Positions 47,771-57,057 of a stretch of DNA of 64,000 nt are shown here, one piece after another (the first letter of the stretch is position 1; each line of letters opens with the position of its first letter). Location: positions 186,001 to 250,000 of the forward strand of contig NZ_LXHZ01000022.1 of NCBI RefSeq assembly GCF_001888055.1, read 5' to 3'. This DNA comes from Rappaport israeli. Its GTDB lineage: Bacteria; Pseudomonadota; Gammaproteobacteria; Cardiobacteriales; Cardiobacteriaceae. The translations under genes were made by a program, and so were the position numbers. The notes beneath the pieces are model-generated. The model saw only the letters and a program-made list of their open reading frames with translations, was not told the DNA's origin and did not search any database.

Positions 47771-48583
47771 ATGAGCAAAGTCATTGTCGTAACCTCAGGA
47801 AAAGGTGGCGTAGGCAAAACCACCACCAGCGCTAGCTTGGCCACTGGTCTTGCCCTTAAAGGACATAAAACCGTTGTCATTGATTTTGATGTTGGTTTAC
47901 GAAATCTTGATTTAATTATGGGTGTAGAACGTCGTGTTGTTTATGATTTTGTTAATGTTATCAATGGAGAAGCTAATCTTGGTCAAGCGCTAATCCGCGA
48001 TAAAAGTGTTGAAAATCTCTACATTTTACCCGCCTCGCAAACACGCGATAAAGACGCGCTCACCGAGGAAGGCGTGGGAAAAGTCATTGATGATTTAAAA
48101 AGCATGGGCTTTGAATTTATCATCTGTGATTCCCCAGCTGGTATTGAGCGTGGCGCATTAATGGCGCTTTATTTTGCCGACGAAGCGATTGTTACCACCA
48201 ATCCAGAAGTTTCTTCAGTGCGAGATTCTGACCGCATCTTAGGCATTTTGGCCAGTAAATCTAAACGCGCCGAACAAGGGCTTGAACCCGTTAAGGAGCA
48301 TCTAGTCATTACACGTTACAGCCCAAGTCGCGTTAAAATGGGAGAAATGTTAAGTGTTGAAGACATTATAGAGTTGCTTAAGGTCAAACTGCTTGCCGTC
48401 ATACCAGAATCTGAGGCAGTCTTGGCATCCTCCAATAAAGGTACGCCTGTTATTCTTGCCAGCGAAACTCAAGCTGGGCAAGCCTACTCCGATATGATTG
48501 AGCGCTTACTAGGCAAAGATATCCCGCATCGATTTTTGGATGTTCGCCGCAAAGGATTCTTCTCAAAACTATTGGGGAGCTAA
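47771..48583 (+). CDS. minD: Septum site-determining ATPase MinD
   Basis: 270 residues, intact. Deviant Walker A SGKGGVGKTTTS at residues 9-20, VIDFDVGLRNLDLIMG, and DSPAGIE; the C-terminal membrane-targeting helix is seen as FFSKLLGS. ATP-bound MinD dimerises on the membrane, recruits MinC, and is released by MinE. SD AGGAAA before the ATG. It lies between minC and minE as expected. Confidence 0.97.
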   Translation: MSKVIVVTSGKGGVGKTTTSASLATGLALKGHKTVVIDFDVGLRNLDLIMGVERRVVYDFVNVINGEANLGQALIRDKSVENLYILPASQTRDKDALTEEGVGKVIDDLKSMGFEFIICDSPAGIERGALMALYFADEAIVTTNPEVSSVRDSDRILGILASKSKRAEQGLEPVKEHLVITRYSPSRVKMGEMLSVEDIIELLKVKLLAVIPESEAVLASSNKGTPVILASETQAGQAYSDMIERLLGKDIPHRFLDVRRKGFFSKLLGS

Positions 48584-48585
48584 GC

Positions 48586-48923
48586 ATGAGCCTTTTTAAT
48601 CTCTTTCGCAGTAAGCCAAACTCGGCGCAAAAAGCTAAAGAACGACTCCAAATTATCATTGCTCACCAACGCGATGGGCGTGAGTCTGATAAAAATGAGC
48701 AACCTGCTTTTATGGAGGAAATGAAAGCCGAAATTTTAAAAGTCGTGCGCCGATATATTCAAATTGAACCTGAAGACGTTAGCACCGATTTAACGCGCAA
48801 CGGCAACACTGAAGTCTTGGGACTCACCATTAATCTAGCGGATAAATCTCAGCAAAAAACAACAATAATCCGAGCTCTTCGGATAATCCACCCCATAATC
48901 AAGCGCCAAAAAATAATGCCTGA
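48586..48923 (+). CDS. minE: Cell division topological factor MinE, one-base break, long tail
   Basis: As read, the frame runs on into the next gene. One more A in the A6 run at 48854-48859 gives the C-terminal tail DKSQQKNNNNPSSSDN...KNNA and a stop at 48921-48923. The protein then has 112 residues: membrane-targeting start SLFNLFRS, anti-MinCD helix AKERLQIIIAHQR, and topological domain EEMKAEILKVVRRYIQIEPEDVS. The Asn/Pro/Ser-rich tail of about 21 residues is longer than usual MinE (about 85-90). It begins two bases after minD. Confidence 0.9.
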
Positions 48924-49317
48924 GCATGAACCTATAAACGTACGCCTTGACCAATGGTTATGGGCGGCACGTTTTTATAAACAACGTCCACTGGCGGTTA
49001 GCGCTATTAAAAATCAGCGTGTGTTAGTCAACGGACAACGTGCAAAACCTGCGCGCTTAGTGGATATTGGCGATACTCTCACCATAGAGAAATCTGCCGA
49101 ACAAACATATACCGTTGTCGTTGAAGGCTTAGCGCATAAACGCGTAAATGCTAAAATTGCTCAAACTCTTTATCGCGAAACGCCCGAAAGCCAAGAAAAA
49201 CGCGCCCTACTACAAACTCAACAACAACTTGCCAAAGCCTTAGTCAGTTTTCCTGATAAAAAACCCGATAAGCGCGCGCGTCAAAAAATTCGTGCCATAC
49301 GCCATGGCAACTTTTAA
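48916..49317 (+). CDS. hslR: Hsp15, S4-domain ribosome-associated heat-shock protein
   Basis: 133 residues from the ATG at 48916, overlapping the restored minE stop by eight bases. The S4 RNA-binding motif VRLDQWLWAARFYKQRPLAVSAIKNQRVLVNG is complete at residues 9-40, and the basic C terminus (DKRARQKIRAIRHGNF) matches Hsp15. It rescues 50S subunits carrying stalled nascent chains. The apparent fusion to MinE is an artefact of the missing base. Confidence 0.9.
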   Translation: MPEHEPINVRLDQWLWAARFYKQRPLAVSAIKNQRVLVNGQRAKPARLVDIGDTLTIEKSAEQTYTVVVEGLAHKRVNAKIAQTLYRETPESQEKRALLQTQQQLAKALVSFPDKKPDKRARQKIRAIRHGNF

Positions 49318-49381
49318 TTCTATGAACCATCCCCATTTTTAATGGACTAACCTAATTTAAGTGAACCATGCGAGGTAATTT

Positions 49382-50734
49382 ATGAGCGCAGATTTTGATT
49401 TAATTTGTATTGGTGGCGGTAGTGGCGGCATTGCCAGCGCTCGACGCGCCGCTGAATATGGCGCAAAAGTCGCCGTTGTTGAAGCGCAACGCTTAGGCGG
49501 TACTTGCGTTAATGTGGGTTGTGTTCCCAAAAAACTTTTTTGGTATGCCGCAAACGTTGCAGAAAGTTTATATAATGCAGATAAATATGGATTTGCCGTA
49601 AGCGGTGAACAGCCTGAATTTAACTGGGGGCAATTTAAAAAAGACCGTGATGCCTATATTAATCGCCTAAATGATATTTATACCAATAATCTAGAAAAAA
49701 GTAACGTTACGCTTATTCGTGGGCATGCGCGCTTTATTGACCCAAATACCATCTCAGTAGGTGAAAAAACCTATACAGCCAAGCATTTTATTATCGCAAC
49801 AGGGGGCAGACCTTTTGTTCAGCCTACACTAGAAGGACGTGAACACGCCATTACTTCAGATGATTTCTTTGCACTTGAAACCCAACCTAAGCGCATGCTT
49901 ATTGCTGGCGGAGGTTATGTTGCCTGTGAAGTTTCTGGCGTTATGCAAGCGCTTGGCAGTCAAATTGATTTAGTCGTACGCCAGCCCAGAGTATTAAAAA
50001 GCCTTGATGAAGACATTACCACCACTTTAGACAATGCCATGCAAGAACAAGGCATTAATCGCCATTATGGGCAAACCATTACCCGTATTGAGAAAATTTC
50101 TGATGGTTATTGCGTTTATCTAAGTGGCGGTCAAAGCATTGAAACAGATTGCGTTTTACTGGCAACAGGGCGCATTCCTAATACTGACGATATCGGATTA
50201 GAAACTATTCATTTAGAGCGTAAAGAAAACGGAATTATTCCTGTTGATGCCTATCAAAACACCAATATTGCCAACATCTACGCCATTGGGGATGTTACTG
50301 GGCAAGTAGATTTAACCCCTGTTGCCATTGCCGCAGGTAGAAAACTTGTTGCCCGTCTATTTAATGATCAACCCGATGCCAAGCTTGATATGGACAATAT
50401 TCCAACTGTGCTCTTTACTCATCCGCCTATTGGTAGCGTGGGCTATACCGAACAACAGGCGCAAGCTGAATTTGGTGAAAGTGTTAAAGTTTATAAAGCA
50501 CAGTTTACACCTATGGCGCGTACTTTCTCCCATCACAAACCCAAAACCCTGATGAAACTGATTTGCAAAGGCAAAGAAGAGCGGGTTATTGGCATTCAAA
50601 TGATTGGGGATGGTGTGGATGAGATGCTACAAGGCTTTGCTGTAGCGGTTAAAATGGGCGCCGCCAAAGCGGACTTTGACGATACTGTCGCCATTCATCC
50701 AACCAGCAGTGAAGAATTAGTAACTTTGCGCTAA
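49382..50734 (+). CDS. gor: Glutathione-disulfide reductase
   Basis: 450 residues, intact. FAD fingerprint [20 protein letters not shown]; redox-active pair Cys42/Cys47 in [17 protein letters not shown](P) fingerprint [10 protein letters not shown] followed by the Arg-containing [12 protein letters not shown] that favours NADPH; FAD loop YAIGDVTG; C-terminal catalytic HPTSSEE. It regenerates GSH with NADPH made by Zwf and may support the Prx5 peroxiredoxin. SD GAGGT precedes the ATG. Confidence 0.96.
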   Translation: MSADFDLICIGGGSGGIASARRAAEYGAKVAVVEAQRLGGTCVNVGCVPKKLFWYAANVAESLYNADKYGFAVSGEQPEFNWGQFKKDRDAYINRLNDIYTNNLEKSNVTLIRGHARFIDPNTISVGEKTYTAKHFIIATGGRPFVQPTLEGREHAITSDDFFALETQPKRMLIAGGGYVACEVSGVMQALGSQIDLVVRQPRVLKSLDEDITTTLDNAMQEQGINRHYGQTITRIEKISDGYCVYLSGGQSIETDCVLLATGRIPNTDDIGLETIHLERKENGIIPVDAYQNTNIANIYAIGDVTGQVDLTPVAIAAGRKLVARLFNDQPDAKLDMDNIPTVLFTHPPIGSVGYTEQQAQAEFGESVKVYKAQFTPMARTFSHHKPKTLMKLICKGKEERVIGIQMIGDGVDEMLQGFAVAVKMGAAKADFDDTVAIHPTSSEELVTLR

Positions 50735-50758
50735 GCGCTTTAATCTCCATAAAAAAAT

Positions 50759-50790
50759 ACCGCTTATCACAAGATAGGCGGTTTTTTTAT
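50759..50790 (+). terminator. Terminator of gor
   Basis: ACCGCTTATC-4-GATAGGCGGT, a 10-bp stem with one G-U pair, followed by seven T. Confidence 0.92.
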
Positions 50791-50914
50791 GCCTTTAAAA
50801 TAAAGCCGATAACCTCAAGCAAACCAAGCGCACGATAACAAAATAATACATTTAATCATTTACGCTTAAATCTCTTTCCATAAATTGCCTTTTATTTTAA
50901 GAAGTCTCCCTACC

Positions 50915-52159
50915 TTAATTAAATAACTGGCGATGTAATTTTTCTAAAATTTGGTAGTCTTCCTGCAAAATAAGCGCTTTTTGCGCTAACTCCAGCGCGC
51001 GCTTTGCTTGATGCTTTGCCTCAGCGCGCACGCCTTTTTCATAACCGCGTTGATAAATTCCTGCTAACACTTTTTGCAAGCATACCCCTACTTCAATATT
51101 ATTCGCGCCATCTCGGGCAATAGGGGCAATGGGATGGGCAATTAAATCAGCTTCCTCTAAAGCAACCATACTTAAATTAGCATAGCGCGGAGATTGCTCC
51201 TCATTTTTTTCAGGCTCAATTAATAACTCGGCAATCACTGCTAAAATTTGAATCGCCGTCCCAGGGTCATTCACACTTGGGGAAAGCGCCCGTTGCGCCA
51301 CCTCACTTAACACAATCAATCCAAAACGCGCATCTTGTTCATAGGTGCGCATACGCCCTAAAATAAATGCCTCTAACACCTTTTGTTGACGCTCATTATC
51401 CAAATCCTGCCCATACACCTCGACCAAACACTCTCCCCCATAAAGCAATTTTCCAGGGCGATGCTGAATATGAAAATGCACCTCATATTCTTGAGCAAGT
51501 TCTTGTAACTGCTTAAAATCAATATGCACTAAATAGCCCACCTTATGCCCACAAATGCGCGTTTTAACCGCGCCTTTTGGAGGGCTTGCGCAGGCACCAT
51601 AATAATAATCTTGCCGATAATCTTTAAGCGCATTAAGCGCTGCAACACGGATTTTATCAATCGTAGTGCTTAAGCGCCCTAGAAGCGACAACGTATGCAC
51701 CCAGCGAATCAGCGTTATAATTAAATACAGCAAAATTAAAATAGTGGCAGCGAATAATACAAAACGTCCATTTTGGTCATAATAGCCCAACCCCGTCGCC
51801 GTTTTTGCCACTGCCGCATAGATAAAGGAAGAAATAAAACTCGCAATCGCCATCCGCGCATCTTTATCCGCCATCACTAATTTACTTGCTCTTGGCGTGG
51901 CATTATTTGAAGCAGAGGCAAATGCCGCTACCATAATAGAAAGCGAAAACGTACTTACCGCCAACATGCTAGTCGCGATAATATCAAGCAAATCATCCAG
52001 CGTTGTCGCATCAATATTTGGCAACAAATCAAGCGGTAGAAAATATTTTGCAACAAACCCTAACGTTGCAAACACAATGGCAAATAACGCCCCCAATGCT
52101 GGCTGTACCCACAATGTTTTCTCAGGACTTTTTATATATAACCAAAAACGATAAAACAT
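50915..52159 (-). CDS. DUF2254 family membrane protein
   Basis: About 414 residues from the ATG at 52159; the TTG reading at 52189 is less likely. Four helices are in the first 175 residues, then a soluble domain. The family hallmark RALSPSVNDPGTAIQ is near residue 295, with a conserved Phe/Leu-rich FGLIVLSEVAQ just before it. No function is established for the family. It is a single gene convergent with gor and divergent from the BON-MscS gene. Confidence 0.8.
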   Translation of the reverse strand: MFYRFWLYIKSPEKTLWVQPALGALFAIVFATLGFVAKYFLPLDLLPNIDATTLDDLLDIIATSMLAVSTFSLSIMVAAFASASNNATPRASKLVMADKDARMAIASFISSFIYAAVAKTATGLGYYDQNGRFVLFAATILILLYLIITLIRWVHTLSLLGRLSTTIDKIRVAALNALKDYRQDYYYGACASPPKGAVKTRICGHKVGYLVHIDFKQLQELAQEYEVHFHIQHRPGKLLYGGECLVEVYGQDLDNERQQKVLEAFILGRMRTYEQDARFGLIVLSEVAQRALSPSVNDPGTAIQILAVIAELLIEPEKNEEQSPRYANLSMVALEEADLIAHPIAPIARDGANNIEVGVCLQKVLAGIYQRGYEKGVRAEAKHQAKRALELAQKALILQEDYQILEKLHRQLFN

Positions 52160-52340
52160 CGCCCCATCCTCACCAAATAAAACGCGCAATTTTAACGCAA
52201 AATGCGCCCAATTTTGTCAATTTACGCCCCCACTTATACCAATCTTTCAACTGCTCTTTCATACCCCCCTATCAGGATTTACAACCGCCTCTTAATTTAA
52301 TTTACAATAGTGCCTTTTACTCTTTGCAAGGGGCTTAATC

Positions 52341-53716
52341 ATGTTACGGTTGCTATTGACTTACTTGTTTATTATCACGCCCATTTGGGCGCAACAAACC
52401 ACTGCGCCAACACTTACCGAAGAAGAGATCAGCTCTCCTGAGCAAGCGATCGCGGTTTCACCGATTGCCAAAGATGACGAAATTCAAAAACGCATCAGCA
52501 AAATTCTCTCTGCAACTGGCTGGTATGAGAATTCCAGCGTACGCGTTGATGATGGCATTGTGTTTTTAGATGGACAAACCGACAGCGACGAACATCGCCA
52601 ATGGGCGCGAAACCTTGCCAGCAAAACTCAAGACGTCGTTGCCGTCGTTAATCGCATTCAAGTCAGCAATACCCCCAATTGGAGCATGAAACCTGCACTT
52701 TCTGAACTTGAACGCCTGTTATATAAATTTATCGCCTCATTACCCCTTATCTTACTCACCGTCATCGTGCTCCCTGTTGCATGGCAAATCGCTAAATATA
52801 TCCACCGCTTCTCCAGCACTCTCTTTAACCGCCAACTTGCCTCACCCTACTTGCCGATATTCTTGCCAAAGCCATCGCCGTACCCAGTTTTTTATTAGGC
52901 GTTTATATTGTTTTACAAGTTGCGGGATTAACCAGCATTGCGCTATCTATCATGGGCGGAGCTGGGGTCGTGGGGATTGTGATAGGTTTTGCTTTTCGAG
53001 ATATTGCCGAGAATTTCCTAGCCAGTTTACTCTTAAGCCTAAGACGCCCCTTCACCCGCGGGGATTTAATCAAAGTTGCGGATAAACTTGGCATCGTACA
53101 AAGCATGAACACCCGCACCACCGTATTACTCTCCAGCGAAGGGAACCTCATTCAAATCCCTAATTCCATGGTGTTTAAAAACATCATTCATAACTACACC
53201 GCCTCCTCCTCCCAACGCGATATCATCGACCTTGGCATTGGCTACGACGCCTCAATTAGTGACACACAAAGCATCATCTTAGACCTTCTCAGTGAACATG
53301 AAGCGCTCATGCAAGACCCCAAACCACTCGTTTTGGTTGACAATCTAGGCGCTGCTACCGTCAACCTTAAAATTTACTACTGGTTTGATGGCAAAACCCT
53401 CGACCGTCTCAAATTACGCTCCTCTATCCTTCGACTGCTCAAACGTCGCCTCATGGAAGAAGGCATTAGCCTACCAGATGATGCACGCGAAATTATTTTC
53501 CCAAATGGTGTGCCCGTCTACCTGCAAAATCAATCCAATTTAGAAACCCCTACAATCAGCACCACAAGCACCCTAGCCTCCCATGAACCAGCCAAAGAAG
53601 TCAGCAGCACCGTAACCGCCTCAGAAGGCAACCTCACCAACGAACGCCAAGAAATCGAAGCCACCGCTGAAGTTGATTTAAACCAAGACTGCAAAAACCT
53701 CCTTTCCAATCCCTAA
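52341..53716 (+). CDS. BON-domain MscS-type mechanosensitive channel, one-base break
   Basis: 458 residues after repair. Signal peptide ending IWAQ, then a BON-like periplasmic domain (DDEIQKRISKIL, VRVDDGIVFLDGQ, VVAVVNRIQV, about 45-115), then helices and the MscS core: GGAGVVGIVIGFAFRDIAENFLASLLLSL, FTRGDLIKV and GNLIQIPNSMVFKNIIHNYT. The frame breaks at 52845-52847, where one extra C restores SPLLADILAKAIAVPSF. BON domains bind phospholipid or surfaces, so this channel may sense envelope state as well as tension. Ends three bases before ung. Confidence 0.88.
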
Positions 53717-53718
53717 TC

Positions 53719-54408
53719 ATGACTCAAATTCAAGCAAATCAAATCAAACTAGAACCCAGCTGGAAAACCCGCCTACTCCCGCAATTCCAGCAACCCTATT
53801 TTGAAAAAATCAAACACACCCTGCAACAAACCCAAGCCCAAGGCATTCCCACCTACCCACCCAACCGCCTTATCTTTAATGCCTTTTGGCAAACCCCTTT
53901 TGAGCAAGTCAAAGTCGTCCTCCTAGGACAAGACCCCTATCATCAACCTAATCAAGCCATGGGCTTATCTTTTTCCGTGCCCAAAGACATCCGCCCACCG
54001 CCCTCCCTACGCAACATCTATAAAGAACTCGCCCGCAGTATCCCCCATTTCACCCCACCCAATCACGGAGACCTAAGCGCATGGGCAACCCAAGGCATTT
54101 TACTCCTTAACGCCAGCCTCACCGTCGAACACGGCAAAGCCGCTAGCCACAGCCGTATTGGCTGGCAACACTTCACAGACGCCGTCATTAGCCTCCTCAA
54201 CCAAGAGAAAACCGGCATTATTTTCCTTCTCTGGGGCAATTTCGCCAAAAGCAAAGCCTCACTCATTAACGCCAACCGCCATCACATCCTAACCGCCGTA
54301 CACCCTTCCCCACTAGCAGGCGGTAAATTTCATGGGTGCAACCACTTTGCTCTAACCAACCAACTACTCATCCAACAAGGCAAAACCCCTATCAACTGGC
54401 AACTTTAA
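53719..54408 (+). CDS. ung: Uracil-DNA glycosylase
   Basis: 229 residues, family 1. Catalytic Asp in LLGQDPYHQPNQAMGLSFSVP near residue 72 and His in HPSPLAGGKFHGCNHF near 195; LLNASLTVEHGKAASH and LLWGNFAKSK also fit. It removes uracil from DNA to start base excision repair. The ATG is two bases after the stop of the BON-MscS gene, so it is probably in that operon. A terminator follows. Confidence 0.97.
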   Translation: MTQIQANQIKLEPSWKTRLLPQFQQPYFEKIKHTLQQTQAQGIPTYPPNRLIFNAFWQTPFEQVKVVLLGQDPYHQPNQAMGLSFSVPKDIRPPPSLRNIYKELARSIPHFTPPNHGDLSAWATQGILLLNASLTVEHGKAASHSRIGWQHFTDAVISLLNQEKTGIIFLLWGNFAKSKASLINANRHHILTAVHPSPLAGGKFHGCNHFALTNQLLIQQGKTPINWQL

Positions 54409-54416
54409 CCCCACAA

Positions 54417-54453
54417 AAAACCCCTTAACGAACAAACGATTAAGGGGTTTTAG
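54417..54453 (+). terminator. Terminator after ung
   Basis: AACCCCTTAA / TTAAGGGGTT (54419-54428 and 54440-54449) with an 11-base loop and TTTT. A near copy follows at 55035. Confidence 0.85.
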
Positions 54454-54548
54454 GCTAGACGCTGTACAATCAAAAAGACCATCTAAACAGATTCACATAA
54501 AAACAAATCCCAAAATTAGAAAACCCTTCCAAAAAACAGCGTATCTTA

Positions 54549-54905
54549 TTATTCTTCAATCAGAGTTACCATAATCACGCTATCTTCCAACGCCTCACCT
54601 TGAATAAAATTCTTGCCATTAAATAACAACACCTCACCTGCTTTTAAAGCATATTGCTCTGTTTCATTTATAGTAATAGCCAAAGAGCCTTGCAACACAG
54701 TAAAAACAATATCATCGCCTTCGTGGTTATGGGAGGGAATCGTATCTCCCTTACTCAACACCTTACGCATCACCTTTGCATGAGCATTTTCAAAAACCTT
54801 CCCTTTCGCCAGCGGTTCAATCACTCGCGCCACTTGCTCCTGAGCAAATCCTACTGTGGATAAAGAAAGCACCGACAATAACAACATATTCTTCACTTTA
54901 AACAT
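54549..54905 (-). CDS. Exported small cupin-domain protein
   Basis: 118 residues from the ATG at 54905, seven bases after GGAG; the longer frame upstream is rejected. A signal peptide (LLLSVLSLSTVGFA) is followed by one cupin barrel: motif 1 GDTIPSHNHEGDDIVFTVLQG with the HxH, and motif 2 LKAGEVLLFNGKNFIQGEA, where the usual His seems replaced by Asn or shifted. A metal site may thus be incomplete. Location is periplasmic. Function is unknown. An extended -10 (TGTTATAGT) lies at about 54960-54968. Confidence 0.7.
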   Translation of the reverse strand: MFKVKNMLLLSVLSLSTVGFAQEQVARVIEPLAKGKVFENAHAKVMRKVLSKGDTIPSHNHEGDDIVFTVLQGSLAITINETEQYALKAGEVLLFNGKNFIQGEALEDSVIMVTLIEE

Positions 54906-55028
54906 TTTTTTCTCCATCAATAAAACAATTGCGATAAGCCACAACACCCTCGCCACGCCACTATAACACAAATAATAATACAAATAACAATTATTTCTAT
55001 TTCAAAAATACTTCCCTTCTTTAGCCAC

Positions 55029-55064
55029 AAAAAAACCCCTTAACCGCCAAGGTTGTTAAGGGGT
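55029..55064 (-). terminator. Terminator of the glycine-zipper lipoprotein gene
   Basis: ACCCCTTAAC / GTTAAGGGGT (55035-55044 and 55055-55064), on the minus strand followed by seven T. Confidence 0.88.
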
Positions 55065-55097
55065 CTTTGCGCCTTAAGCGCTTAGCATAAGCGCATT

Positions 55098-55604
55098 TTA
55101 CAAAGCGCCAACACCTTGATTGATACTCCAAGATTGCGTACGACCTTTTGCCTCAGTGTAGTTATAATCGCTCACCCGTCCTGTTCTAAGGTCAATCAAC
55201 ACTTCTAGAAATTGACTCTCTTCACGCGCTGTTACGGCATTCCCACCAAACAAACCACCCGCCATAGCGCCTAAACCAGAAGCCAACACTTGACCACTTC
55301 CCCCACCAATTTGACCCCCTACCAAGCCACCTAATGCTGCACCACCAATGCCAGCTGCTTCTTTTTTAATGCTATCATCATTGCGATAGCCATAAGTCAA
55401 ACGCTTAATATTAGCCTTTTGATTTAATTCAACTGTAACAGGCTCACCAAACATCGCGCGAATCTGTTGCTCTGTCGTTACCCCACGCTGAATTTGATTA
55501 ATCGCGTTATAGTCCAAGCGCGTTCCTGTTGCAATACAACCAGTTAGAAACACCAACATCGCACAAATCATGGCAAACTGTTTTCCAAAAAAACGAACAT
55601 TCAT
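55098..55604 (-). CDS. Glycine-zipper lipoprotein with SmpA/OmlA-like part
   Basis: 168 residues. Lipobox LTGC at about residue 23. The segment YNAINQIQRGVTTEQQIRAMFGEPVTVE is the start of a SmpA/OmlA (BamE-like) fold, while AAGIGGAALGGLVGGQIGGGSGQVLASGLGAMAGG is a two-helix glycine zipper. The C-terminal FLEVLIDLRTGRVSDYNY is beta-like. Such lipoproteins are structural in the outer membrane. A precise role is unknown. Confidence 0.75.
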   Translation of the reverse strand: MNVRFFGKQFAMICAMLVFLTGCIATGTRLDYNAINQIQRGVTTEQQIRAMFGEPVTVELNQKANIKRLTYGYRNDDSIKKEAAGIGGAALGGLVGGQIGGGSGQVLASGLGAMAGGLFGGNAVTAREESQFLEVLIDLRTGRVSDYNYTEAKGRTQSWSINQGVGAL

Positions 55605-55738
55605 ATAAAAACTCCAAAATCCAACTAAAATAAATAAATAAATGATAATCCAGTTTCGCGCCGCAAAACTTTGCGCATTATAGCAATATCATTAAACTGC
55701 GTTTATTTTTTTCCAAGCGACTTTATACAAGGATTTCT

Positions 55739-56951
55739 ATGAACCCATTTTTTCAAAGCAGACGATTTATCGTCTTGTTAGCCTTACTCATGGGCATTAC
55801 CGCACTAAGCATTGATGCCATCTTGCCCGCCTTTCCAGAAATCAGCCAAACCTTTGGACTAACCGAAGGAGATGAAAACCGCATTCAGCTCATGGTAATT
55901 GTATTCATGCTTGGATTTTCGCTGACACAATTATTATTTGGCGTGCTTGCTGATGTATTTGGGCGCAAAATTATCCTCACCACAGGCTCATTATTTATAT
56001 TCTTGCCAGCATCCTTGCAATTTTTGCCACAAACTATGAAACCTTACTGATTGCGCGATTATTCCAAGGCATTGGTGTTGGCGCTCCTCGTGTTCTCACG
56101 CTTGCCATTGTGCGCGACGTTGTCTCAGGTCGTGCCATGTCACGGCTAATGTCATTAATTATGATGGTATTTCTTATTATTCCCATCATTGCGCCCATGC
56201 TTGGACAATGGATTATAAGCCTAGGGGATTGGGTCGCTTTATTTATTTTTTTCGCTCTAATCGCAACCCTAGCTTGTGCTTGGGAACTCATCGAACTCCC
56301 AGAAACCCTACCAACCGAACGACGCAACCGCTTTAGCATTAAATCCGTTGCAAACGCCATCAAAACCTGCCTTAGCGACAGCATCACCCTACTTTATCTA
56401 CTCATCCTAGGCTGCCTATTTGGCATGCTCGTGTTATACATCAGCCAATTTGAACCCATATTCCAAGACGGCGTTTATCATTTAGGGGAAAACTTTGTTT
56501 ATATCTTCGCCTGCATTGCCCTTAGCATGGTTGCCTCCTCCATCGCCAACTCCCGCCTTGTTCTACACAAAGGACTACGCAGCATGGTTAAAATCGCGCT
56601 TACCATCATGGTTATTTCCGACAGCGCCCTCCTTATAGCCGCCCTACTCACCCATGGCAAACCGCCACTATTTTTAGTAATCGCCCTGTTTATGCTCCAT
56701 TTTTTAGGCTTTAGCACCCTAATGCCCAATTTCAACAGCCTAATCATAGAGCTCTATAAAAACATCGCAGGCACCGCCTCTGCTTTAATTGGCAGCGTGA
56801 TGACCATTATTGGCATAGGCATTGCCCATATTGTCGGACAACAGTTTAATGAAACCCTCTACCGATAAGCCTTGCCTACTTCATCCTCGCCATAATAATC
56901 GCCATCAGCACCTATTGGATATTCACCCATAGCGAAGAACAACCTGACTAA
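55739..56951 (+). CDS. Bcr/CflA family MFS drug transporter, two one-base breaks
   Basis: 404 residues after repair, twelve helices. The start GITALSIDAILPAFPEI and motif A GVLADVFGRKIIL are typical of Bcr/CflA. The first break is at 56000-56001, where one more T gives LLASILAIFATNYETLLIARLFQG. The second is at about 56865, where one more C gives LYPISLAYFILAIIIAIS and a hydrophilic end THSEEQPD at 56951. It likely exports drugs or sugars with H+. SD AAGGA precedes the ATG. Confidence 0.9.
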
Positions 56952-57010
56952 CCCCTATGCACCACACAAAATAGCGATACAAACCAAATCAATAAAAGCC
57001 AAATATTATG

Positions 57011-57057
57011 CAATAGGCGCTCGGATTAACGCCCATCTAATCCTCCACCGCCTATTG
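57011..57057. terminator. Nested inverted repeat between convergent genes
   Basis: Outer arms CAATAGGCG / CGCCTATTG (57011-57019, 57049-57057) and inner arms GGATTA / TAATCC (57023-57028, 57038-57043), all perfect. No strong T run. The restored antiporter stop codon lies within it. It may act as a bidirectional terminator. Confidence 0.5.

Noticed and set aside
48586-49317. MinE-Hsp15 fusion protein
   Set aside because: The join is an out-of-frame linker. One extra A in the A6 run gives a normal MinE end and leaves hslR with its own ATG overlapping the stop.
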